From the NCBI RefSeq assembly GCF_032854445.1, contig NC_088302.1, positions 26,315,080 through 26,379,079 on the forward strand: 64,000 bases of DNA, given 5' to 3'. This document shows positions 12,501 to 21,470 of the stretch, piece after piece; the first letter of the stretch is position 1; the number at the start of each line of letters is the position of its first letter. The translations under genes were made by a program, and so were the position numbers. Below the pieces are notes generated by a model, which was not told the origin of the DNA, did no database searches, and saw only the letters and a list, made by a program, of their open reading frames with translations. This DNA comes from Liolophura sinensis (lineage: Eukaryota; Mollusca; Polyplacophora; Chitonida; Chitonidae).

Positions 12501-15500
12501 TGGTCAGCACTTACCTGTTCCCCGGGCAGTTCACCATGGTTATGTGGTGTGCTGGTGATGTCAGTGTGGTCAGCACTTACCCATTTCCCAGGCAGTTCAC
12601 CATGGTTATGTGGTGTGCTGGTGATGTCAGTGTGGTCAGCACTTACCTGTTTCCCAGGCAGTTCACCATGGTTATGTGGTGTGCTGGTGATGTCAGTGTG
12701 GTCAGCACTTACCTGTTCCCCAGGTAGTTCATCTTGGTTATGTGGTGTGCTGGTGATGTCAGTGTGGTCAGCACTTACCTGTTTCCCAGGCAGTTCACCA
12801 TGGGTATGTGGTGTGCTGGTGATGTCAGTGTGGTCAGCACTTACCTATTCCCCAGGCAGTTCACCATGGTTATGTGGTGTGCTGGTGATGTCAGTGTGGT
12901 CAGCACTTACCTGTTCCCCAGGCAGTTCACCTTGGTTATGTGGTGTGCTGGTGATGTTCAGTGTGGTCAGCACTTACCTGTTCCCCGGGCAGTTCACCAT
13001 GGTTATGTGGTGTGCTGGTGATGTCAGTGTGGTCAGCACTTACCTGTTTCCCAGGCAGTTCACCATGGGTATGTGGTGTGCTGGTGATGTCAGTGTGGTC
13101 AGCACTTACCTATTCCCCAGGCAGTTCACCATGGTTATGTGGTGTGCTGGTGATGTCAGTGTGGTCAGCACTTACCTGTTCCCCAGGCAGTTCACCTTGG
13201 TTATGTGGTGTGCTGGTGATGTTCAGTGTGGTCAGCACTTACCTGTTCCACGGGCAGTTCACCATGGTTATGTGGTGCGCTGGTGATGTCAGTGTGGTCA
13301 GCACTTATCTGTTCCCCAGGCAGTTCACCATGGTTATGTGGTGTGCTGGTGATGTCAGTGTGGTCCGCACTTACCTATTTCCCAGGCAGTTCACCATGGT
13401 TATGTGGTGTGCTGGTGATGTCAGTGTGGTCAGCACTTACCTGTTCCCCGGGCAGTTCACCATGGTTATGTGGTGTGCTGGTGATGTCAGTGTGGTCAGC
13501 ACTTATCTGTTCCCCGGGCAGTTCACCATGGTTATGTGGTGTGCTGGTGATGTTCAGTGTGGTCAGCACTTACCTGTTCCCCAGGCAGTTCACCATGGTT
13601 ATGTGGTGTGCTGGTGATGTCACTGTGGTCAGCACTTACCTGTTCCCCAGGCAGTTCACCTTGGTTATGTGGTGTGCTGGTGATGTTCAGTGTGGTCAGC
13701 ACTTACCTGTTCCCCGGGCAGTTCACCATGGTTATGTGGTGCGCTGGTGATGTTCAGTGTGGTCAGCACTTACCTGTTTCCCAGGCAGTTCACCATGGTT
13801 ATGTGGTGTGCTGGTGATGTCAGTGTGGTCAGCACTTACCTGTTCCCCGGGCAGTTCACCATGGTTATGTGGTGTGCTGGTGATGTTCAGTGTGGTCAGC
13901 ACTTATCTGTTCCCCGGGCAGTTCACCATGGTTATGTGGTGTGCTGGTGATGTCAGTGTGGTCAGCACTTACCTGTTTCCCAGGCAGTTCACCATGGTTA
14001 TGTGGTGCGCTGGTGATGTCAGTGTGGTTAGCACTTACATGTTCCCCGGGCAGTTCACCATGGTTATGTGGTGCGCTGGTGATGTCAGTGTGGTCAGCAC
14101 TTACCAGTTTCCCAGGCAGTTCACCTTGGTTATGTGGTGTGCTGGTGATGTCAGTGTGGTCAGCACTTACCTGTTCCCCGGGCAGTTCACCATGGTTATG
14201 TGGTGTGCTGGTGATGTCAGTGTGGTCAGCACTTATCTGTTCCCCGGGCAGTTCACCATGGTTATGTGGTGTGCTGGTGATGTTCAGTGTGGTCAGCACT
14301 TACCTGTTCCCCAGGCAGTTCACCATGGTTATGTGGTGTGCTGGTGATGTCAGTGTGGTCAGCACTTACCTGTTCCCCAGGGAGTTCACCTTGGTTATGT
14401 GGTGTGCTGGTGATGTTCAGTGTGGTCAGCACTTACCTGTTCCCCGGGCAGTTCACCATGGTTATGTGGTGTGCTGGTGATGTCAGTGTGGTCAGCACTT
14501 ATCTGTTCCCCGGGCAGTTCACCATGGTTATGTGGTGTGCTGGTGATGTCAGTGTGGTCAGCACTTACCTGTTCCCCGGGCAGTTCACCATGGTTATGTG
14601 GTGTGCTGGTGATGTCAGTGTGGTCAGCACTTACCTGTTCCCCAGGCAGTTCACCTTGGTTATGTGGTGTGCTGGTGATGTTCAGTGTGGTCAGCACTTA
14701 CCTGTTCCCCGGGCAGTTCACCATGGTTATGTGGTGCGCTGGTGATGTCAGTGTGGTCAGCACTTATCTGTTCCCCAGGCAGTTCACCATGGTTATGTGG
14801 TGAGCTGGTGATATGATCAACACTTACCTGTTCCATGGACAGTTCACCTTAGTTAATTTTTTTATTTATTTATTTGATTGGTGTTTTGCGCCGTACTTAA
14901 GAATATTTCACTTATACGACGGCCGTCAGCATTATGGTGGGAGGAAACCAGGCGGAACCCGGGGGAAACAACCATCAGCAAGTTGTTGGCAGACGTTTCC
15001 GCGAAGAGGAAGCCAGCATGCATTTGTTTGATTGGTGTTTTACACCGTACTTAAGAATATTTCACTTATACGACGGCCGTCAGCATTATGGTGGGAGGAA
15101 ACCGGGCGGAACTCGGGGGAAACCTACGACCATCCGCAGGCTGCTGGCAGACGTTCCCACGAAGAGGAAGTCAACATGAGCTGGACTTGAATTCACCGCG
15201 AGTGGATTGGAGAGAGGCCACTGGATCATTGCATCGCGCTGTGCATTGTTGTGTACAAGTGATGTCGATGAGGCCAGCACTTACCGATTCCCCAGACCGT
15301 TCACCTTGGTTAAGTTGTGTACAGGTGATGTTAGTGACTTACCTGCCGCACATTCCGAGTCCTCCAGGCAGTTCACGTTGGGGTCGAATATACAGATGCC
15401 AGCAAGCCCACTGGATTGCGGACAAACACCCATACGGTCCATGGCGAACACTGAAAATATACTGGAAGTGAGCATCGCACAGTACATGTTATTAAGAACA

Positions 15501-18500
15501 TACCTGCGGAGGAAAACGGGTTTTTAACGCCGTACTCAAGAACATTTAACTTATGCGATGTCGGCCGGTGTAACGTATATTGTGGTAGGAAACCGGGCAG
15601 AGCCCGTGGGAACCCACGACCATCCGTAGGTTGCTGACAGACTGAAAAGAGGTTAAAGAATTTGGTCAAATCGTTAGTTATCCCATGAATATAAGATATG
15701 TTTAATCATACTGCATATGTTACCCTCAAAATACATATGTATCCTTCTGGATTGATATTGGGACCAATTTGTTTGTGCGCAACAGGTTTTGTGTTCGAAA
15801 TACATTATATATGCTGGCATTAAAGGACAAGTCCTCACAAATTTGGCTAAGGGCAACGCGAATGACAACACTATAGATGTTTAATAGAGGATATTTCCTG
15901 ATAACGCCTTTTGGGTGATGTGCCCTACTCCTTGCAGAACACGTGTCGCTCTGAAATGCTCGCTTTACATCACTGCCATCAATAGGAAGTTGGTACAAAC
16001 ATCTTAAGCGATAACGTCACTGAGGGCACCGTGATGAGAAACTTGAACCAATTTTACTGCTAAAGGCTGATTACAGGTTTGCACAAGGACATTAGTAAAG
16101 ATGCTAAGTCTAGACAAACCACAGAGGTTAGAACGATCAAGCTTGTGTTGTGGGAGCAGTGATATAGAACGAGCGAAAAATATTCACATGCGCTGCAAGG
16201 AGTAAGTGATATGCTGTGCTGGACCAGAAAAATAGCTTTAGTGAAACCCTGACGTATTAATTTCTGCATGCTGTCAAAGTTTTAAATTGGTTAAAAGAAA
16301 AGAACACATTTTTACAACCTACACCTTAAATGAAAGAGCTATACTTAAAGTTAAATAAAATATCTAAATTTTCTGTCAGCAGCGCGTATTATTTGAGTAT
16401 TTAACAGTTAAACATCGAATGCTTGGAAGTCTCTTTTACGCCGCCATTTGAACAGATTACACACGTTATCGTGCTTGGCGTTGCCCAGTAGCTCTTCAGG
16501 ACATGGCGTTCCAGACACATTGTGGCAGACAACAGCCGCGCATGTAGGTATGATGTGGCCCTCTAGCACATCCCAAACTCTACCTTTTCAAAGCTGGCTT
16601 TCACAGACCTTAAAATTAACCACTAGCACGATATAAGTACGTATTTAGCTGAGACTGAAAATGCACGTTAAACATATGGTAAGAGTAAAACCTGACATCA
16701 CAATGAATATTCAAGAGGAGGAAAAGAGGCTGTTCATTGGACAAGCCTGAAACATGGCGGGTCTATCAATGTGCCTCGAATCAGTGAATTTTGTAGAAAA
16801 TTACGATGTTTAAAACCGTTTTTCTCTCTTACGAAAATTTAAACAAAATCTAAAAAAATAGAATTCCACGCAGATTGTATAGCTCTTTCATTTAAGGTGT
16901 AGTTGGTATAAATGTGTTCTTGTCTTTTAACGTTTTTCTTCGTATGTAAAACTAATATATCCCATATACGTTCTAGTGTAATCAGTTTTTGTTATATTTC
17001 GGCAAGTTTAGAGTCCGTATTTCTGCCGAAGTTAGAAAGGCATTCTTCATGAGGGAGCGAATTAAAGTCCTTGTGGAGGACAGCTAGCACTTTGAGTTCG
17101 AATCCGGGTTCTTCTTTCCTTTTTATCTAGAAAATATACTTTTGTATGAGTAAAGATATAGGCCAAATTATGATAAATAAGTGTTACCACGAATTTCAAT
17201 TCCTGTCATTTAGTATGTTATTTATCTGATAGGTCAAGGGCCATTTGTGTCTAATACACACAAGGACATTTCGATTGTATGACCTACACATCATCCACAT
17301 GGGAATGGGCTCACTTCAGTGCCTGTTTAGAGCTTTAAAACGCACATTTCTGCTATAGGTGCAAATGAGGAGTAAACTAGAATTGAACAAAAAGAAGTGA
17401 CCTTGTGAATGTAACTCCAACCATGTTAGTTTGGCTTCTGAAGGTTTATTCATTTGTCAACAGCAAGAAAACTCTGAGTAGAATAAAACCACCCCCCTGT
17501 GAGTATCGTATGAGGATCACTAATCACACAGCTCTCAAGCGGTTTCTTCACGTTGCAAGATCTTACCAGAACATGGACACTGACAATGTTCCAGGGCTGA
17601 TCCCTCCCTAAACACATTTTTATGGCAGCGCAACAACTGCTAGAAAGGGGTGAAAACTAGTTACAACGTGATGAATACAGCGGTATGATGAGCTACATCT
17701 GCGTTAATAGTGACAAGATTGCGTCCCCAGATACGGAAGTTCTCTGAACTATCCACGTCAACCTGGGCTATTTACACTAATAAAGACATAAAACAAGGTC
17801 TTGCTGCTGTTTGAGGAACCAGGTTTTAACGGTGGTATTTAGCCGTGTAAAACATATAACACCAAAGCTGTTAGGAAACTGTATGTACCATTCGTTAAAC
17901 TACGAAACAATGCCATTCACCTAACAAACTGCTCACACACTGCGCCATGTATACTCCGGTTGCAATCTCTTTGCTGTGACACTTACCCTATCCGTCGAAC
18001 TCCCCTGGTCCAAGACACTGGTCCCCAGTGGACTATTTAACCACCAACAATCCTAAATACCTATCCCCGCTGACCTACTAGCAACTGAGTCAAATACAAA
18101 TGGGACTGTGCAAGATTTGCCTGTGGACCAATGTCATGTAGCCTACTTTGATTCACCGACTGTGGAAGATGAAAGGGATTCTGGCGAACTCCAATAGAAA
18201 CACGTGTTGTTCGCTTAACCGTAGCATGAATGTCATGTTCCACTGTCTTTTCTGGTGTATCTCCAATTTCTCCCTCCAGTGTTGCACAAGACGATTCCTC
18301 AAGCTGTACCCTTGCGTCACTCTGGTTAGTTCCGGACCCGTATTTATCTATCGTATTAAAACTTCAGTCAAAAACATTCAAACACATCTACAAATAGCTG
18401 TTTTGTTCTAGCCAGTTTGAAATTTGTACACAAACCTTTACTGCAGGACAATGTACTAACCACAATTTGAACTCACTCCAATTCTGAGTTTGGCTTTTTA

Positions 18501-20717
18501 AAGACTTGCAATTTATGACTTAAGTCTTAAGTTGCTTGATAAATACGGGCCCTGGTTTCCTATCTCCTGCTTGGCTCTGGTTAGTCCTTGCTCCCTCCCC
18601 TGCTTGGTTCTGGTTAGTCCTTGTTCCCTCTCCTGCTTGGCTCTGGTTAGTCCTTGTTCCCTCCCCTGCTTGAACCGTCCACGAACGTCCCTAATCCACT
18701 GGTACACTGATGGGTCATTCTTCCCATCGGGGCCATCACGAAAGCGTCCAAGGCGCACACTAGGCATTATCCATCGTGATGCACTAGGGTTGGAAACACG
18801 TTCAGTCAAAGCTGACACAGCATCAGTTGGTTTCTTTGTTCTTATAAGTTGTGCCAACTTACCCTTAACTAGTCTGGCCTCTGTTCCTGGAGAATTAGCC
18901 GCGATTCTAGCACGTTATAACGCCTCTTCTAGCTCTGCTGTCCTGGCTGGCTTATCTTGGTTACCCATCACTCTGATACTACAGCTTACGTGACGGTGCG
19001 AAAAGACGCAAGAACTGTATGTGCAACAACAACAGATGACTTATCTCATGCAGTTTACATGGTGAACTTGATAATGATCTCCCGTGTACAGGGAAGCCAC
19101 TAATAGCATGAGCTAACACTTACATTAGAACAGCTAAGCCTAACAAGGTAAGGGAGATAACCCTACCCACTGCAAGCATTTAGACACAGTTGGAACTCAA
19201 AATCAGCAAACTAAGCCGGGTTATTGCCGTATGCATCCAGACAAAATTGCACACAAACTAGCACCATTGTAGTCACCCATACATACAGATTCCACAGCAT
19301 TCACTGAATCTCTTAACTCTCTGTTAAACAATACCTGTCACAAAATTTAGCAGATCCACTGATAAGTTTCACATACTACACAAATTGTGTAACTCCGAAA
19401 AACGAAAGCTTCACTGAGACTCAATATTTCAGCATTATATTATGCCATTATCAGGAGTAATATTAAATGGGCAGCAACGAAATATGAATTGGACTAGAGA
19501 GTGTAGGCTTAACATATCTAAATATACATTTATCAGTAAAATAACTTGTGTAGTACAGTACACGTAAGATTATGCAAGCAAGAGACAACATTACACCAAA
19601 GGTCTAGACAGGGCAACTACCTGTAACTGTATCTGTCACCATCTAGCCAGGTAATCTCTAGTCTCTAATCTATAAATTACAGTAGGCCTACCTTGGAGTT
19701 TTCACACTGTCTTAACACTCAGTGTTCTCATTTTTTGACCTCTGAGGGTTAATTCATTTGTCGACAGTGGGAAAACTTTGAGTAGAACACAAACAACCTG
19801 AGATAGAAAGATAGAAAAATGACAATTGTGTATCCAGTCATTATTCTGTGTGTACTGTAATTGTGTACATGTTTCGCCATTAACCTGATGTGCACTGTAA
19901 CTGTTTACATGTTTCGCCATTAGCCTGGAGGGTACTGTAACTGTGTACATGTTTCGCAACTAACCTGGTGAGCACTGTAACTGTGTACATGTTTCGTGAT
20001 TAGCCTGGTGTGTACGGTAACTGTGTACATGTTTCGCCATTAGCCTGGTGTGCACGGTAACTGTGTACATGTTTCGTCATTAGCGTGGTGTGTACGGTAA
20101 CTGTGTACATGTTTCGCAATTAGCCTGGAGAGCACTGTAACTGTTTACATGTTTCGCCATTAGCCTGGTGTGTACGGTAACTGTGTACATGTTTCGCCAT
20201 TAGCCTGGTGTGCACAGTAACTGTGTACATGCTTCGCAATTAGCCTGGTGAGCACTGTAACTGTGTACATGTTTCGCCATTAGCGTGGTGTGTACGGTAA
20301 CTGTGTACATGTTTCGCAATTAGCCTGGTGAGCACTGTAACTGTGTGCGTGTTTCGCCATTAGTCTGGTGTGTACGGTAACCATGTACATGTTTCACCAT
20401 TAGCCTGGTGTGTACGTTAACTGTGTACATATTTCGCCATTTGCCTGTTGTGTACATACATACACTGTAGCCATGCGCGAGCGCATGTTTCTAGATTCAT
20501 AGGGTAACAGATTCGAAAACTAATTACGCACTACTACATACACCCTCATGTCCAAATGGGTCACACACATTTGATGGATCACACGGATAATGGTAAAAAA
20601 AACGATCAATCATTAAAGTACCCTACTTCCCGATGTTCATATTGCTACATATTACCGTGTTGGCCACATACCTGAAATGCCTGTAATTGTCAGAATAATG
20701 AACACCAACAGCTTCAT
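9418..20717 (-). CDS. Secreted double-WAP domain protein (perlwapin/antileukoproteinase-like), 4 coding exons
   Basis: The joined coding exons are 20672-20717, 15343-15450, 10453-10521 and 9418-9560: 366 nt, or 121 aa plus TAG. All introns are phase 1. Residues 1-15 are a signal peptide (MKLLVFIILTITGIS). WAP domain 1 spans about residues 22-67 and domain 2 about 76-117. Each has the eight cysteines of the four-disulfide core with the CC pair and the final C-x3-C. WAP proteins are secreted protease inhibitors or antimicrobials, and in molluscs some are shell matrix proteins (perlwapin); which role applies here is not visible. Domain 1 is split by the large intron 15342-10522, while domain 2 lies in one exon. 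The third intron uses a GC donor. The gene converges on the plus-strand gene ending at 9239. Confidence 0.85.
10453..10521 (-). CDS. WAP gene exon 3: second half of WAP domain 1
   Basis: The exon is 69 bp with acceptor TCTGTGACAG, phase 1 in and phase 1 out. It supplies EKCCSEGCNKVCKRA, the last four cysteines of domain 1, plus a short linker GVQDHA. The donor is GCAG followed by GCAAGTC, a GC-AG intron with otherwise perfect consensus. Confidence 0.82.
10688..10875 (-). mobile_element. SINE family B, decayed fragment
   Basis: Blocks TGTGCTTGG, ACTTAAAAATTTTTCAGTCATG and ACGACGA match the family B body at 43243-43582. A middle section is deleted: it jumps to GCTGAGCGCCAAGCGAGG. It lies in the WAP gene intron between exons 3 and 2, in the same orientation as the other B copies. 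Confidence 0.55.
11175..14850 (-). repeat. 66/67 bp minisatellite, ~55 copies, each carrying a splice-donor sequence
   Basis: Tandem units of 66 or 67 bp (TGATGTCAG versus TGATGTTCAG) run without interruption. On the minus strand each unit contains GGGAACAG followed by GTAAGTGCTG, a near-perfect 5' splice site, preceded by GTGAACTGCC. The same sequence marks the end of WAP exon 2 (GTGAACTGCCTGG.. and CAG followed by GTAAGTC at 15343), and a degenerate unit lies just inside that intron at 15256-15342. The array therefore derives from the exon-intron border. Higher-order copies are visible: the unit with AGGTAGTTCATC recurs at 12194 and 12723 (529 bp, 8 units), and the unit with TTACCTATTC at 12841 and 13106 (265 bp, 4 units). 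Long open frames on both strands are a by-product of the 66 bp period. Confidence 0.95.
14852..15013 (-). mobile_element. SINE family A, copy 1 of a tandem pair
   Basis: It has the tail TTTATTTATTTATTTGATTGG on the plus strand, then GTGTTTTGCGCCGTACTTAAG, ATATTTCACTTATACGACGG and CAGCATTATGGTGGGAGG, ending in a GAGGAAGCCAGCATG block. The tail at the left shows minus orientation. It abuts a second copy at 15020. It sits between the amplified minisatellite and its ancestral unit next to WAP exon 2. Confidence 0.8.
15020..15210 (-). mobile_element. SINE family A, copy 2 of a tandem pair
   Basis: This second copy is in the same orientation directly after the first, with the blocks TTTGATTGGTGTTTTACACC, CACTTATACGACGG, GGAAACCGGGCGGAACTC and ACATGAGCTGGACTTGAA. 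The head is degraded. Two head-to-tail copies suggest insertion into the tail of an existing copy or a local duplication. Confidence 0.78.
15343..15450 (-). CDS. WAP gene exon 2: first half of WAP domain 1
   Basis: The exon is 108 bp with acceptor TATATTTTCAG and donor CGGCAG followed by GTAAGTC, phase 1 on both sides. It codes VFAMDRMGVCPQSSGLAGI and on to DSECAAG, giving the first four cysteines of domain 1. Its last 40 bp are the source of the minisatellite unit in the following intron. Confidence 0.85.
15519..15645 (-). mobile_element. SINE family A fragment
   Basis: The stretch matches the family A body (ACGCCGTACTCAAGAACATTT, GGAAACCGGGCAGAGCCC, ACCATCCGTAGGTTGCTG). It has no tail and no head, so it is a truncated and diverged copy in the first WAP intron. 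Confidence 0.7.
16291..16930. mobile_element. ~640 bp inverted-repeat DNA element (non-autonomous)
   Basis: The ends are inverted copies. The left end TTAAAAGAAAAGAACACATT with CTACACCTTAAATGAAAGAG matches the reverse complement of 16870-16930. A second, inner pair is GCCGCCATTTGAAC (16440s) and ACATGGCGGG (16750s). No complete transposase is visible. The stretch lies in WAP intron 1. Confidence 0.6.
18338..18552. mobile_element. 215 bp MITE with GGxCCCGTATTTATC termini
   Basis: The left end GGACCCGTATTTATCTATCG is mirrored at the right as GATAAATACGGGCC, and both arms continue with ACTT..AGTC blocks. The flanks AACCAG on both sides may be a target duplication. No coding capacity. It interrupts the minus-strand ORF at 18061-18966. 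Confidence 0.6.
18567..18672 (-). repeat. 33 bp tandem repeat, ~3 copies
   Basis: The unit TCTGGTTAGTCCTTG plus CTCCCCTGCTTGG is repeated three times with a few substitutions. The period is a multiple of three, so the surrounding minus-strand frame stays open and gains an 11-residue repeat. Confidence 0.8.
19848..20446 (-). repeat. 40 bp minisatellite, ~15 copies, in WAP intron 1
   Basis: The unit is CTGTGTACATGTTTCGCCAT followed by TAGCCTGGTGTGTACGGTAA, with scattered substitutions. Pairs of variants (GTGTACGG and GAGCACTG ends) recur, which hints at dimeric higher-order structure. It ends about 225 bp from the signal-peptide exon at 20672. Confidence 0.92.
20672..20717 (-). CDS. WAP gene exon 1: start codon and signal peptide
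   Basis: From the ATG at 20717 the minus strand reads MKLLVFIILTITGIS, a short hydrophobic signal peptide. It then hits the donor TTTCAG followed by GTATGTGG in phase 1, exactly the phase needed by exon 2. The exon was missed as an ORF because it is only 46 bp. It was chosen because it is the only signal-peptide-like start with a phase 1 donor upstream of exon 2. Confidence 0.75.
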
Positions 20718-20848
20718 TTTGGTAAGTCTGCGTCGGGGACCTATCCTTACTGAACAGACTGTAGGAAGACTTGGCCTGACACATGGGTGAGGTTCCATGG
20801 GGTTGATGTTTCCGACGTCGGACCTCAGATGTGATTTTTACCCATGTT

Positions 20849-20886
20849 ACCAATGCGTTTTTTTTTTTTGTTTTTTTTTTTTTTGT
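20849..20886. repeat. Poly-T tract
   Basis: Two long T runs are broken by a single G. On the minus strand this is an A-rich tract about 130 bp upstream of the WAP start codon. Confidence 0.8.
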
Positions 20887-21197
20887 TTCCTCTTTTTTAC
20901 TTCTTTTTTATCTCAGAAATTTCTGCTGGCTAAGTATCGATATGTGACAGCTATAGAAATGTAATTGTTTTGATACTAAAACAGGGATATCTTATGGTTT
21001 TAACGGTAACACCTCTAGAGCCTCATGGTGTCATGCGGGAAGTAACATGTGCATGAGCGGAATTACTCTCTTTAGGCAGAGATGTGGAGAGAGTAGACCG
21101 CGACCTAAATTACGTGTACAGGCACAGTCAAGTGTGCCCGCGAAGTATTCTGTCGGCCAATGATACAGTGCATATGACCTCAAAGACGTGTGAAGAC

Positions 21198-21470
21198 CTA
21201 AGCGGCGCATAGGACCGTTATTGCTGGGTCAGTCCCTAAAGCGTTGTACTCGCTTCTGTCTCCCTGCCCATTCTCGCTGTACCAGAGTTCATATCCTTTC
21301 ATCACTTCAGGGTTGTCTCTTGGCATCTGTGCCGGGTAGTTCGAGATCACTTTAAATACATGCTGGACGTTTTGACCAATGGAGGTTAGAGCACAAGAGT
21401 TGCTGTGACCAATCAGACCGTCCGTCTTAAGTCTGCGCCATAATTCTGAGGTGACATGATCTCGCAACTT
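21198..21470 (-). CDS. Orphan minus-strand exon, C-terminal, unknown protein
   Basis: This is 90 codons ending in TAG, with strongly protein-like composition, including TSELWRRLKTDGLIGHSN and GYELWYSENGQGDRSE. The frame is closed upstream by a TAG that overlaps the only candidate acceptor (CTCATAG), which is purine-rich and weak. No upstream exon was found between 21.5 and 24.4 kb. It may be the last exon of a small gene, or a remnant. I do not recognise the family. Confidence 0.33.
   Translation of the reverse strand, partial: KLRDHVTSELWRRLKTDGLIGHSNSCALTSIGQNVQHVFKVISNYPAQMPRDNPEVMKGYELWYSENGQGDRSEYNALGTDPAITVLCAA

Larger units (their letters stand above)
18061..18966 (-). pseudogene. Broken ORF of unknown (probably transposon) origin, interrupted by a MITE
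   Basis: From an ATG at 18966 the minus strand reads a protein-like frame with one in-frame TAA near 18915. It passes through SVYQWIRDVRGRFKQG and then about three copies of an 11-residue repeat (GREQGLTRAKQ-like, 33 bp in DNA). It is then cut by a 215 bp inverted-repeat element at about 18338-18552. Beyond that element another open stretch continues (EKTVEHDIHATVKRTT) to a stop at 18061. I do not recognise the protein. A plus-strand frame also overlaps, so the coding strand is uncertain. Confidence 0.3.

Noticed and set aside
11172-14803. Very long open frames on both strands (up to 306 codons) across the minisatellite
   Set aside because: They exist because the unit is 66 bp without stops in several frames. 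They shift at each 67 bp unit and do not continue the WAP reading frame, which stops soon after the exon 2 donor.
15088-15471. Plus-strand 127-codon ORF
   Set aside because: It runs through a SINE and antisense to WAP exon 2; no domain.
16440-16630. Possible Harbinger transposase C-terminal fragment on the minus strand (HIIPTCAAVVCHNVSG)
   Set aside because: The resemblance is one short motif; no catalytic residues or continuous frame. Too weak to call.
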